Of a stretch of DNA of 64,000 nucleotides, positions 7,974 through 17,004 are shown in pieces. Location of the stretch: positions 6,267,001 to 6,331,000 of the forward strand of contig NZ_CP154260.1 of assembly GCF_039545795.1 (NCBI RefSeq). Reading direction: 5' to 3'. This DNA comes from Chitinophaga niabensis. Lineage in GTDB: Bacteria; Bacteroidota; Bacteroidia; Chitinophagales; Chitinophagaceae. Below the pieces are notes generated by a model that was not told the origin of the DNA, did no database searches, and worked only from the letters and a program-made list of their open reading frames with translations. Made by a program: the position numbers and the translations under genes. Numbering within the stretch: the first letter of the stretch is position 1; every line of letters begins with the position of its first letter.

Positions 7974-8864
7974 ATGAAAAACGGTTTTACTACCGCACTG
8001 CTCATGATCTCAACAATGACCGCATTTGCACAGGAAAGGATAGACCTTTATCCTGGCCAGCCTGAACTCAAAATAGCAGGCGGCCGTAAGATAGACGATG
8101 TACCACATATCGATCATTACCCGGCAGCCCCGGATAAAAAAACCGGTGAAGCCATATTGATCTGCCCCGGTGGCGGATACCAGCACCTGGCCATAGACCA
8201 TGAGGGAAAAGACATTGCCGCGTTTTTCACCGCACAGGGTTTTGAAGCCATTGTACTGCATTACCGTTTGAACGATGCAGAAAATAAAGGCTCCCGCTTC
8301 CCTTCTCAGTACAACGATGTAACCAATGCCATGCGCCTGGTGAAATCCAAAGCTGCAGCCTGGAAGCTGGACCCGGAAAAGATAGGTGTAATAGGTTTTT
8401 CAGCCGGAGGGCATCTTGCTTCCACGCTCACCACCATGATCATTCCTGCGAACCCGGCCGCAAAGAATGAACTGGAAAAATGGAGTTCCCGCCCGGCCTT
8501 TGCCATCCTGGTTTATCCTGTTATCAGCATGAGCGAAAGCTTCCGGCATAAAGGCAGCACCGTGAATTTATTGGGCCCCGGTGCATCGCAGGCCATGATG
8601 GATTCTTTATCTACGGACAAAAGAGTAACAGCGCAAACGCCTCCTACTTTCCTGGTACATTCAACAGATGATAAAGTGGTACCGGTAGAGAACAGCTGGG
8701 CGTTCTATTCCGCGTTGAAGAAAAACAATATTTCCGCTTCTTTGCATATATACGATCACGGCGGCCATGGATATGGTATGGGGCCGAAAGATCCTGTACT
8801 GAACAGCTGGCCCGGCCTGGCTGTACAATGGCTGAGAGGTGTAGTATTTAAACCGAAAAGTTAA
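7974..8864 (+). CDS. Secreted alpha/beta-hydrolase esterase
   Basis: The ATG at 7974 (not the TTG at 7965) starts a signal peptide, MKNGFTTALLMISTMTAFA, with cleavage expected around AFA-QE. The hydrolase core shows CPGGGYQ as the oxyanion-hole loop, GFSAGGHLAS with the nucleophile serine, STDDKVVP with the acid aspartate and DHGGHGYGMG with the histidine. The pattern resembles acetylxylan-esterase-like or BD-FAE carbohydrate esterases of Bacteroidota, which remove acyl groups from plant polysaccharides in the periplasm. The exact ester is unknown. It lies in the operon between the YitT-type and DUF2490 genes. Confidence 0.88.
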   Translation: MKNGFTTALLMISTMTAFAQERIDLYPGQPELKIAGGRKIDDVPHIDHYPAAPDKKTGEAILICPGGGYQHLAIDHEGKDIAAFFTAQGFEAIVLHYRLNDAENKGSRFPSQYNDVTNAMRLVKSKAAAWKLDPEKIGVIGFSAGGHLASTLTTMIIPANPAAKNELEKWSSRPAFAILVYPVISMSESFRHKGSTVNLLGPGASQAMMDSLSTDKRVTAQTPPTFLVHSTDDKVVPVENSWAFYSALKKNNISASLHIYDHGGHGYGMGPKDPVLNSWPGLAVQWLRGVVFKPKS

Positions 8865-8870
8865 GAGAGG

Positions 8871-9599
8871 ATGAGGTGTATTTTAGTTGTATGTTTTTGC
8901 ATGATGAGTGTGGCTGCCGCAAATGCGCAGCAGTCCAGGCAGTTTGCCAGCTGGCTGGCTTCTTTCAATACCATCGCTATTCCAAAAACAAAGTTCAGCA
9001 TTCACCTGGATGCGCAGGTGCGCAGTACACATGAATGGAGAGAATTTCAAACATTCATTGTACGTCCGGGACTGAATTACCATGTAAGAAAGAACATGAT
9101 CGCTACAGTCGGTTATGGCTGGGTGCATAATCTCCGCGCGGTGCAGGATGTATCTGCATATCTTTCAGAACATCGCATCTGGGAGCAATTCATCGTTAAT
9201 CATAAGCTGAGTTTTATTCCCATACAACACCGCTTCCGCGTGGAACAACGTTTTATCGGAACGCCTGTTGTAAATAATAACAAACTGGAAAAAGATGGCC
9301 ATGAACTGGCACACCGCTTCCGTTATTTCCTGCGGGGTATTGTTCCATTCAACGGAGAGCAGACCTTTACGAAGGGCGCTTTTGCGGCTGTACAGAATGA
9401 ACTGTTCCTGAACTTTGCCAATACAGATGCGGTGAATGGAAAAGTGTTTGACCAGAACCGTGCGTACCTGGCTGTGGGTTATCGTTTCAGCCGCCAGTTC
9501 GATCTGGAGGCCGGTTACCTGAATCAATATATTTCCGGGAGAGGCGCTGCTCGCAGCACAGTGCATGTGTTGCAGCTGGCGGGTTACCTGAGGCTATAA
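8871..9599 (+). CDS. DUF2490 family outer-membrane-like protein
   Basis: The 242-residue protein has a signal peptide (cleavage near ANAQ) and a mature part made of alternating amphipathic strands, e.g. FSIHLDAQVRSTHEWREFQ, YAVGYRFSRQFDLEAGYLNQ-like, ending in the aromatic-poor LQLAGYLRL. This is the DUF2490 pattern (the tail QFDLEAGYLNQYI is typical), probably a small beta-barrel in the outer membrane; function unknown. A GAGAGG-like sequence precedes the ATG, 6 bp after the esterase stop. Last gene of the operon before a strong terminator. Confidence 0.82.
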   Translation: MRCILVVCFCMMSVAAANAQQSRQFASWLASFNTIAIPKTKFSIHLDAQVRSTHEWREFQTFIVRPGLNYHVRKNMIATVGYGWVHNLRAVQDVSAYLSEHRIWEQFIVNHKLSFIPIQHRFRVEQRFIGTPVVNNNKLEKDGHELAHRFRYFLRGIVPFNGEQTFTKGAFAAVQNELFLNFANTDAVNGKVFDQNRAYLAVGYRFSRQFDLEAGYLNQYISGRGAARSTVHVLQLAGYLRL

Positions 9600-9606
9600 A
9601 AGAAAA

Positions 9607-9633
9607 GGCGGTCTGTTACAGACCGCCTTTTTT
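9607..9633 (+). terminator. Terminator of the 5.9-9.6 kb operon
   Basis: GGCGGTCT and AGACCGCC form an 8-bp GC-rich stem with a five-base loop, followed by seven T. Directly after the DUF2490 stop. Confidence 0.9.
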
Positions 9634-9674
9634 ATTGATAGCTTGCCTGCTTTGAAAAGGCTCGCAGCATTTCA

Positions 9675-10604
9675 TCATCCCAGAAAACTATCCGCTTCCC
9701 TGTAAGCCTTGATCAAAGCCAGTTCCCCGTCTTTACCCGGCAATGCATTACCATGCTCCATGCCCATCACTCCTTTGTAACCTTTGGTGTGCAGGTGTTT
9801 GAAGATGTTCTTGTAATTGATCTCACCCGTACCTGGTTCTTTACGGCCGGGATTATCACCGATCTGTACGTAGGCAATTTCATCCCAGCAAAGATTCATG
9901 TTGGTGATCAGCTGCCCTTCATTCTTCTGCATATGATAGATGTCGAACAATATTTTGCAGGAAGGGCTGTTCACCGCGCGGCAGATCATATAGGTCTGAT
10001 CAGAATTGCGGAGGAACAGGTCCGGCGTATCGCTTAGTGGCTCCAGAACCATGGTGAGCCCGCCTTTTTCCAGGATCTCAGAACCCCGGCGCAGCGCATC
10101 GATCACGTTGCCCGTCTGAACACCGATTGGCAGTTTGCGTTCAAAGAAACCGGGCACTACAGTTGCCCATTTAGCATTCACTCGTTTGGCCAGTTCTACG
10201 GAACGTTCGCAGGTTTTCAGGAACAGGTCCAGGAATTCTTTTTTGCCGGTAGTGAGGGAAATTTTCCAGTTGTCTCCACCGTCTATCACAAAAACACCCA
10301 TCCGCATATTCAGTTTTGCCAGCAGTTCACCGATCTTGTTTTGAAGGGCGGTATCACGGCCCAGCATGCCATTGTCCTCAATAGACCGAAACCCTTGATC
10401 ATGCATGAATTTGATCTGGTCCAGGAAGTCGTCCCCGGCACTGTTTTTGAACATTCCGGCATGGGGGGCATAGTCCAGGTTAAAGGTTTTCCCTGCCGCG
10501 GCAGGCTTTGTATCTGCAGCGTTTGCAGCAGTGGCCGCACCGCCAAGGGCCAGGGCTGAAATGCCTGCCAGTGTGCCTTTTTGAAGGAATGTTCTTCTTT
10601 CCAT
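9675..10604 (-). CDS. Exported TIM-barrel isomerase-like protein (hydroxypyruvate-isomerase type)
   Basis: The 309-residue protein starts MERRTFLQKG, a twin-arginine motif followed by a hydrophobic alanine-rich run ending ANAADT, so Tat export is likely. The rest is an AP-endonuclease-2/xylose-isomerase-like TIM barrel: EPLSDTPD with a metal-binding glutamate, ILFDIYHMQ with aspartate and histidine, VQIGDNPGRKEPGTGEINY and VMGMEHG with the final glutamate. The set resembles hydroxypyruvate isomerase and periplasmic sugar epimerases/isomerases. The substrate is unknown; other exported sugar-redox proteins in the window suggest an oxidised or 3-keto sugar. It is convergent with the DUF2490 gene. 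Confidence 0.85.
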   Translation of the reverse strand: MERRTFLQKGTLAGISALALGGAATAANAADTKPAAAGKTFNLDYAPHAGMFKNSAGDDFLDQIKFMHDQGFRSIEDNGMLGRDTALQNKIGELLAKLNMRMGVFVIDGGDNWKISLTTGKKEFLDLFLKTCERSVELAKRVNAKWATVVPGFFERKLPIGVQTGNVIDALRRGSEILEKGGLTMVLEPLSDTPDLFLRNSDQTYMICRAVNSPSCKILFDIYHMQKNEGQLITNMNLCWDEIAYVQIGDNPGRKEPGTGEINYKNIFKHLHTKGYKGVMGMEHGNALPGKDGELALIKAYREADSFLG

Positions 10605-10805
10605 AGCGTGATAGTTTAAATGCTGAATCCGAAATTTAATAGCTTTTCCATGTAAAAACGAGAGATTTCAGAAATTAACCTAAACTCCCGCTATTTTAAC
10701 CAATATTGAAACATAAGCATTAATTTTTGACGTTTGTAAAATAATTATTGCATTCAACCATCAAAATCGATAAATTCACACGCTTAATAATTCACACGTC
10801 TAGCA

Positions 10806-11771
10806 ATGAGAAAGAAAACTGTGGCCATTTTACTCGCAGGGATAGTGACCAGCGGGGCTTACGCTCAGAACAACGAACCATTTACCGCCTACGAACAGAA
10901 AGTACCAGGATCAGATGTACCCATCAAAATGGTGCCGGTGAAAGGAGGCGAGTTCCTGTTGGGCAGCCCGGCTAAGGAAAAAGGAAGGAACGCAGACGAA
11001 GGGCCGCAAAAGAAGGTGAAGATTGACCCTTTCTGGATGGGCGCTTACGAGGTGACGTTTGATCAGTATGATGTGTATTCAGACGCAGAAAAAGATAAAA
11101 CCCCATTGCCGGATGGTATGACGAGGCCCAGTCCTCCTTATATCGATCTGACACTGGGAATGGGAAAAGGAGGCGGATTTCCGGCCAACAGTATGAGCCA
11201 GTATGCAGCACTGATGTATTGCCGCTGGCTGTATGGTAAAACCGGTGTTTTTTACCGTCTTCCTACAGAAGCAGAATGGGAATATGCCTGCCGCGCAGGG
11301 TCTACCACAGCATTTCCTTTTGGGGATGATGCTTCCAAACTCGGAGAATATGCCTGGACGCAGGAGAACAGCGAAGAGGTATATCATAAAGTAGGAGAAA
11401 AGAAACCCAATGCCTGGGGTTTATATGATATGATGGGTAATGTGGGAGAATGGACGCTGGACCAATACGATGAAAAAGGGTATGAAAAAGCGGCGGCAGA
11501 AAATCCCTGGAATCAGCCCACCGTAAAAACGCCACGCACCATCAAAGGAGGTACTTACCTGGAACCGGCTACAGCAGCCCGTTGCGCTGCCCGCCTGAAA
11601 TCAGATGAGTCCTGGAACAACCGTGATCCTCAGATCCCCCGCAGTAAATGGTGGAATGCGGATGCTCCGTTCATCGGGTTCCGGATCATTCGTCCGGTAA
11701 AGCAACCGACCAAGGCAGAGGCAGAAAAATTCTTTGCAGACGTTATCGATAAATTCGTGGGCGCCCGCTAG
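10806..11771 (+). CDS. Exported FGE-sulfatase-domain (SUMF1-like) protein without the catalytic cysteines
   Basis: A signal peptide (cleavage near AYAQN) is followed by one complete formylglycine-generating-enzyme fold: MVPVKGGEFLLGS, WMGAYEVTFDQYDVY, FYRLPTEAEWEYACRAGS, NAWGLYDMMGNVGEWT and the closing GFRIIRP. True FGE has two cysteines in the segment after KGGSY; here the equivalent reads IKGGTYLEPATAARCAAR, with both missing and only a later Cys. So it should not make formylglycine. Many such proteins in Bacteroidota bind sugars or act in cell-surface complexes. It is followed after 90 bp by the Gfo/Idh gene with which it may be cotranscribed. Confidence 0.85.
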   Translation: MRKKTVAILLAGIVTSGAYAQNNEPFTAYEQKVPGSDVPIKMVPVKGGEFLLGSPAKEKGRNADEGPQKKVKIDPFWMGAYEVTFDQYDVYSDAEKDKTPLPDGMTRPSPPYIDLTLGMGKGGGFPANSMSQYAALMYCRWLYGKTGVFYRLPTEAEWEYACRAGSTTAFPFGDDASKLGEYAWTQENSEEVYHKVGEKKPNAWGLYDMMGNVGEWTLDQYDEKGYEKAAAENPWNQPTVKTPRTIKGGTYLEPATAARCAARLKSDESWNNRDPQIPRSKWWNADAPFIGFRIIRPVKQPTKAEAEKFFADVIDKFVGAR

Positions 11772-11861
11772 GATTTAACAGTAGGAATACGTAATTTCTG
11801 ATAGCTAATCGTCTATTTATAAATCACCAAGGACTTAAACGCTCCCTGTAAAATACCCATC

Positions 11862-13208
11862 ATGGAAAACGAAAAATCACCATCATTCCACGGACAAAGC
11901 CGCAGAGACTTTGTAAAACAATCCTCCCTGCTTGCGGGCGGACTGCTGGCAGCGCCTATCATTGCTGAGGCCAGCCAGGCGAATTATTTTTCCGGAGCAC
12001 CCGGCGTTATCAAAGTTGCGCTGATCGGTTGCGGTGGCCGCGGTACCGGAGCTGCTGTTCAGGCACTGAGCACTAAGCAAAATGTACAACTCGTTGCGAT
12101 GGCAGATGCTTTCAAAGACAGGTTGGATGGAAGCTTCAATGAAATTGTTGATTCCATGAAAGCTACACCTGAACGTGTGAAAGTTGCCGAAGCAGATAAA
12201 TATGTAGGCTTCGATGGATACAAAGAAGCCATCGCGAAAGCAGATGTGGTGATCCTCACCACCCCTCCCGGTTTCCGCCCTATTCACTTTGAAGAAGCTA
12301 TCCGCCAGGGCAAACATGTATTCATGGAAAAACCCGTGGCTACAGACCCTGCTGGTATCGCCAAGGTTTTGGAGACTGCAGAAAAAGCAAAAGCAAAGAA
12401 ACTGAACGTGGTAGTAGGTTTGCAACGCCGCTATCAAACCTCTTACCTGGAACTGTACAAACGCGTAAAAGATGGTATCATTGGTGATATCACTTCCATG
12501 CAGGTATATTGGAACCAGGGTGCATTGTGGGTGAAACCACGCAAACCGGAGTATACAGAAATGGAATACCAGATGCGTAACTGGTATTACTTCAACTGGC
12601 TTTGCGGCGATCATATCGTAGAACAACACATTCACAATATAGACGTAGGTAACTGGTTCAAAGGAGAGATCCCTGTAACCGCAATGGGAATGGGTGGCCG
12701 TGCCATCCGTACCGGTAAAGAGTTTGGTGAGATCTATGATCACCACTACGTGGAGTACCGTTATGCTGACGGTGTGGTAATGAACGCACAATGCCGTCAC
12801 TGGAAAGATGCCGTGAGCCGTGTGGACGAAGAGATCATTGGTACAAAAGGCCGCGTGATCTGCGACAAAGGCCGGATCCTGGATAGCAAAGGGAAGACCA
12901 TTTACCAGTTCGACAGGAAACAGGAGAACCGTCCTTACCAGGCAGAACACGATGAACTGTTTGCAGCAGTTGCGGCTGGTCAATACAAATTCGAAGATGC
13001 AAAGAGAGGTGCAGAAACCACACTCACTGCTATCATCGGCCGTTTGGCTACTTATTCCGGTCAAACCATTGCGTTCGAAAAAGCACTGGCTTCCGGTCTG
13101 AACCTGCAACCAGCGAAGTATGCATTTGACGCACCTCCGCCGATACTGCCTGATGCAGATGGTAACTATGCTTACGCAAAACCAGGCATCACTAAATATT
13201 TCAGCTGA
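11862..13208 (+). CDS. Tat-exported Gfo/Idh/MocA family oxidoreductase
   Basis: The 448-residue protein has SRRDFVKQSSLLAGGLLAAP near its start, a twin-arginine signal, then VALIGCGGRGTGAA as the nucleotide-binding glycine loop of a Rossmann domain (about residue 50) and MEKPVATDP with the family lysine-proline. The C-terminal half is the usual alpha/beta domain. Export of a protein with a nucleotide-binding site fits the Tat route, which moves folded proteins with bound cofactor. The family oxidises or reduces sugar hydroxyl groups; exported Bacteroidota members are linked to 3-keto-sugar chemistry and glycosidase-like reactions. It is closed by a strong terminator. Confidence 0.92.
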   Translation: MENEKSPSFHGQSRRDFVKQSSLLAGGLLAAPIIAEASQANYFSGAPGVIKVALIGCGGRGTGAAVQALSTKQNVQLVAMADAFKDRLDGSFNEIVDSMKATPERVKVAEADKYVGFDGYKEAIAKADVVILTTPPGFRPIHFEEAIRQGKHVFMEKPVATDPAGIAKVLETAEKAKAKKLNVVVGLQRRYQTSYLELYKRVKDGIIGDITSMQVYWNQGALWVKPRKPEYTEMEYQMRNWYYFNWLCGDHIVEQHIHNIDVGNWFKGEIPVTAMGMGGRAIRTGKEFGEIYDHHYVEYRYADGVVMNAQCRHWKDAVSRVDEEIIGTKGRVICDKGRILDSKGKTIYQFDRKQENRPYQAEHDELFAAVAAGQYKFEDAKRGAETTLTAIIGRLATYSGQTIAFEKALASGLNLQPAKYAFDAPPPILPDADGNYAYAKPGITKYFS

Positions 13209-13231
13209 TTGAAATAATGTAACACCATACT

Positions 13232-13266
13232 GAAAACCTCCTGATCATTCAGGAGGTTTTCTTTTT
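13232..13266 (+). terminator. Terminator after the Gfo/Idh gene
   Basis: GAAAACCTCCTGA and TCAGGAGGTTTTC make a 13-bp perfect stem with a four-base loop, followed by a C and a T run. Confidence 0.9.
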
Positions 13267-13292
13267 CTGTTAAAACGGAGTAACTTAAAGGA

Positions 13293-14579
13293 ATGAGATT
13301 ATACTTATCGTTGGTGGCTATCCTGGTAGCAGGTGCCGCAACCGCCCAGCCTAAGAATATCCGTCAATGGGCCAACCAGGATGTTTTAGATACAAAGCCC
13401 CTGGCCGGAGCACATGTGGGTATCAGCATCATGGACCCTGCAACAGGAAAATACTGGATACAGTACCAGGATGATAAGTTCTTCATGCCCGCTTCCAACA
13501 CCAAGATCTTCACGCTTTTCACCGGACTTCAGTTACTGGGAGATTCCCTTCCCGGCATGCGTTACACAGAAAACGATACGGCCATTTATATACAAGGCAC
13601 GGCAGACCCTTCTTTCCTGCATCCTGATTTTACAGCGCAGCGGGTGAAAGACTTTTTAACGCAAACGAATAAACGGATCTGGTATCAGCCGGCAATGATC
13701 AAAAATAAAAGGTTCGGCCCCGGATGGGCCTGGAGCGACTATGCAGATTATTATCAACCGGAATTAAATGAATGGCCCATGTATGGAAATGTGGCCCGCA
13801 TAAAAATACAAGGCAGCCATTATACCATGGTGCCGGAATATCCTACCCGTTCAGGAGAACCACTGCCCAACGAAGTATTGGCAGACCGGGAAGAAAGGGA
13901 AAATGAATTTGTGTTACACTTCCGGCCGGAAGACAGAGCAGCACATGATTTTGAAGTGCCTTTCATTACAGGCGGCAATGAACAGCTCCTGCAAAGGTTA
14001 CAGGATACATTGCATAAGCAGGTTGGCTTGTTACCAGTGCGCGCTGCGAGTACAGGTGCCATACTGAAGAGTATTCCTGTAGATACGCTCTTTCAACCCA
14101 TGATGCACCGCAGCGATAACTTCTTTGCAGAACAGATATTAATGATGTGCGCCTCGGCTAAGTGGGATACCATTGATTCACGTAAAGTGATCGGTTATAT
14201 GCTGGACAGCACCTTGAAGGATCTGCCGCATCCACCCAGCTGGGTAGATGGTTCCGGGCTTTCCCGTTACAATCTTTTTACCCCGCGGGACTTTGTTACA
14301 GTGCTTGAAAAATTATACAAAACCTATCCCAAAGAAAGGCTGTATCCGCTTTTCCCCACCGGCGGCAAAGGCACCTTACGTAATTATTACCAGGCCCTGC
14401 CGGGAAGGTTATATGCGAAAACCGGAACGTTGAGTGGCTGTGTGGCATTGAGCGGATTCCTCGTAACCAAAAATGGAAAAACGCTGATCTTTAGTGTGCT
14501 GGTGAATAACCATAACAGTACCTCAACCGCTGTGCGCAGAGCTGTGGAGACGTTTTTAGTGAGAGTAGCGAACAACTAA
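13293..14579 (+). CDS. dacB: D-alanyl-D-alanine carboxypeptidase/endopeptidase (PBP4/DacB family)
   Basis: A signal peptide (MRLYLSLVAILVAGAATA, cut before QPK) leads a 428-residue S13 peptidase. The three penicillin-binding motifs are present: PASNTK with Ser68 and Lys71, RSDNFFAE (SxN), and YAKTGTLSG (KTG). The insertion between the first two motifs is shorter than in E. coli PBP4. The enzyme trims or cleaves peptide cross-links in peptidoglycan in the periplasm. It sits 30 bp behind a terminator, so it should have its own promoter; AAAGGA precedes the ATG. Confidence 0.95.
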   Translation: MRLYLSLVAILVAGAATAQPKNIRQWANQDVLDTKPLAGAHVGISIMDPATGKYWIQYQDDKFFMPASNTKIFTLFTGLQLLGDSLPGMRYTENDTAIYIQGTADPSFLHPDFTAQRVKDFLTQTNKRIWYQPAMIKNKRFGPGWAWSDYADYYQPELNEWPMYGNVARIKIQGSHYTMVPEYPTRSGEPLPNEVLADREERENEFVLHFRPEDRAAHDFEVPFITGGNEQLLQRLQDTLHKQVGLLPVRAASTGAILKSIPVDTLFQPMMHRSDNFFAEQILMMCASAKWDTIDSRKVIGYMLDSTLKDLPHPPSWVDGSGLSRYNLFTPRDFVTVLEKLYKTYPKERLYPLFPTGGKGTLRNYYQALPGRLYAKTGTLSGCVALSGFLVTKNGKTLIFSVLVNNHNSTSTAVRRAVETFLVRVANN

Positions 14580-14623
14580 AGCTAGCCCGCAAACCATAAA
14601 ATAATTATAATAACCCACGAAAA

Positions 14624-14656
14624 AAAGGCCTCCCGTTTCCGGAAGGCCTTTAAAAG
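14624..14656. terminator. Bidirectional terminator between dacB and the S46 peptidase gene
   Basis: AAAAGGCCTCCCG and CGGAAGGCCTTTT form a 13-bp stem with one mismatch; A and T tracts on either side let it serve both converging genes. Confidence 0.8.
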
Positions 14657-14669
14657 ACATAAGAAAAGA

Positions 14670-16811
14670 TTACTTAACGATCTTCAACTCATTAATGATA
14701 TTCTTTGCACCACCCAGTTTATCAATGCACCATAATACATAGCGCACATCCACACAAATGGTACGGTTATAATTCTTGTCGAATTGGATCTTGTGGCTCA
14801 GCGCTTCGTAGTTACCATCAAAAGCAAGTCCGATCAGCTCTCCGTTTCCATTGATAACAGGAGAACCGGAGTTACCGCCTGTGATATCATTTGTAGTGAT
14901 AAAGCCGACAACCAGGTCGTTACGTTTGAGGTCCTTATACTGGCCGAAATCTTTTTTCTTCACCAGGTCTACATAACCCGGAGGCAGATCAAATTCATAA
15001 TCGCCCGGGATGTATTTTTCCAGCACACCGGCAGAGGTGGTCACATAATCATAAGCCACCGCATCCTTTGGAGCATAAGGTTTCACCTGCCCGTAAGAGA
15101 GACGCATGGTGAAGTTCGCATCCGGATAGCGGGATTTATTGGGGTTCATTTGCATTTCCCCTTTCAGGTAAAGGCGGTTGAGCTCGGTGGTTTGTGCAGC
15201 AAATTGTGCAAACAGCGGAGCATATTTACCCACGTAGTTTTTCACGAAAGCAGAGGCATAAGCATATGCCGGATCGTCCTGCAGGGTTACAGCATCAGGG
15301 TTTTTAACGAATGCGCTCCATTTGGCATCATTGAAGATCATGGTATTGGCGAACACTGAGGCGGCCCATGTTTTGTAAGTCTTTTCATCCTGCAGGTCAC
15401 CGAAGGATTTGAGGCTTTCGTAAAAACCGATCGGCTGCTGGTCTTTGGCGATATCCGTATAGAACATCTGAGCCGTAGCCGCGAGGATCTTCTGATCACT
15501 TACTTTATTTTCATCTTTCAGGAAGTTGGCGCGTGCCGCATCAGCAGCAGCCACAGCCGCATTTACATTACCTTTCTTCAGGATAGCGTCTTCAATAGAA
15601 GCGAGGGAAGAAGCAAAGGCAGCAAGCGGAGAACCTAAAGTTGCTTCACGCAGATAGATGCGGTGTTTAGCATAAGGTTCCCAGGCTTTGTAAGCCTTTT
15701 CATATTGTGCAAACACGTTTTCAAATTCGGGTTTGCCCTTAGCCCATTGTTGGTAAGCAGCTTCCTGTTTTTGTTTTTCTTCATATACATGGTACTTCAG
15801 CAGTTGTTTGCTTTCACCGTCAAAGAATTTCCAGTAGTTGGCGATACCTGCGTAAGAAGAAGCCAGTTGCAGTTTCACAGCAGGGTCTTTCTTCATTTCC
15901 TCAAACATATATTTAAGACGGATGTCGCGCAGATTAACTGTAGAAGGATTTTCGATATCGGTTTTCAGTTTTACGCCGAAAGAAGTTTCATAACGCGTGG
16001 TACCTCCGGGATAACCAAAGATCATGGCGTAATCATTTTCTTTCACCCCTTTGATAGATACCGGCAGAAAAGACTTTGCTTTCATGGGGATGTTCTCAGG
16101 GTTATGGGCAGCAGGTTTGCCATCTTTGCCGGTATATACGCGGAATACAGAGAAGTCTCCGGTATGGCGTGGCCATTCCCAGTTGTCCGTATCGCCACCG
16201 AATTTACCAATGCTTTCAGGAGGGGTACCTACCAGGCGGATATCCGTATAACGTTCGTAAATAAAGAGGATGTATTGGTTACCGGCGTACATGGGAACAA
16301 CACGTCCTTCATAACCGGTACCATCTGTGGCGGCTTTGATGATATTGCCATAAGCAGCCTGCAGTTTGGCGTTACGCTCATTGGCTGCGGCGCCTTGCAA
16401 AGCACTGTCTACTTTGGTGGTAACATCTTCCACGCGCACCAGGAATTGCACAAACATGTTTTTGGAAGGGATCTCTTCCTGTTTGCTTCTGGCATAGAAA
16501 CCATCTTTCAGGTAGTTTTTCTCCACACTGCTGGCAGCGGCGATGGCGCCATAACCACAGTGGTGGTTGGTGAAGATCAGACCTTCACTGCTCACTATTT
16601 CTCCGGTACATCCACCGTTGAAGATAATGATGGCGTCTTTCATGGAGGATTTGTTGATGCTGTACAACTGTTCTTTTGTGAGCTTCAGTCCTTTTTTCAC
16701 CATGTCGGCATAGACTTGCTGACCCAGGAGATATGGTAACCACATACCTTCATCTGCTTTCGCCAGCTTCACCGAAAGTAACAGGAGCAGCAGGAATAGA
16801 TTTTTCTTCAT
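14670..16811 (-). CDS. S46 dipeptidyl-peptidase, DPP7 type
   Basis: The 713-residue protein has a signal peptide (cut near KADEG) and the S46 chymotrypsin-like elements: TNHHCGY (His84), GGDTDNWEWPRHTGDF with the catalytic aspartate, and GGNSGSP with Ser648. In acid-specific DPP11 an arginine follows the FD after this serine; here the segment is AFDGNYE, with Gly666, which is the DPP7 state and predicts preference for hydrophobic or broad P1 residues. Length is normal. It releases dipeptides from peptides in the periplasm, which the POT transporter at 20.5 kb could take up. No accessory gene in its transcript. Confidence 0.93.
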   Translation of the reverse strand: MKKNLFLLLLLLSVKLAKADEGMWLPYLLGQQVYADMVKKGLKLTKEQLYSINKSSMKDAIIIFNGGCTGEIVSSEGLIFTNHHCGYGAIAAASSVEKNYLKDGFYARSKQEEIPSKNMFVQFLVRVEDVTTKVDSALQGAAANERNAKLQAAYGNIIKAATDGTGYEGRVVPMYAGNQYILFIYERYTDIRLVGTPPESIGKFGGDTDNWEWPRHTGDFSVFRVYTGKDGKPAAHNPENIPMKAKSFLPVSIKGVKENDYAMIFGYPGGTTRYETSFGVKLKTDIENPSTVNLRDIRLKYMFEEMKKDPAVKLQLASSYAGIANYWKFFDGESKQLLKYHVYEEKQKQEAAYQQWAKGKPEFENVFAQYEKAYKAWEPYAKHRIYLREATLGSPLAAFASSLASIEDAILKKGNVNAAVAAADAARANFLKDENKVSDQKILAATAQMFYTDIAKDQQPIGFYESLKSFGDLQDEKTYKTWAASVFANTMIFNDAKWSAFVKNPDAVTLQDDPAYAYASAFVKNYVGKYAPLFAQFAAQTTELNRLYLKGEMQMNPNKSRYPDANFTMRLSYGQVKPYAPKDAVAYDYVTTSAGVLEKYIPGDYEFDLPPGYVDLVKKKDFGQYKDLKRNDLVVGFITTNDITGGNSGSPVINGNGELIGLAFDGNYEALSHKIQFDKNYNRTICVDVRYVLWCIDKLGGAKNIINELKIVK

Positions 16812-16834
16812 AGTTCAGATTTTGTAAAGAGGCC

Positions 16835-16842
16835 CAAACCTA
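16835..16842 (-). promoter_or_regulatory. -7 promoter box for the DPP7 gene
   Basis: On the minus strand TAGGTTTG is an exact TAnnTTTG match, 24 bp before the ATG. Confidence 0.45.
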
Positions 16843-17004
16843 GCGAAATTTTTGATAATAGTGCTGCCGCTGATGGATTTACCTCTTTCGGCGAACATAA
16901 GAGATAAGTTTAATTTGTTGTTAATTGCAGAACAATTACAGGGGCCGGATGTTAAAATGGCTTGAAGATTGATCATACTTTTTCATGCACCATAAAACCA
17001 AACT

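Noticed and set aside
11883..13109. 408-codon antisense frame under the Gfo/Idh gene
   Set aside because: It lies wholly inside a well-supported gene, with cysteine/phenylalanine-rich sequence of no known family.
15663..16739. 358-codon antisense frame under the S46 peptidase gene
   Set aside because: Shadow of a strong gene on the other strand; low-complexity aromatic content.
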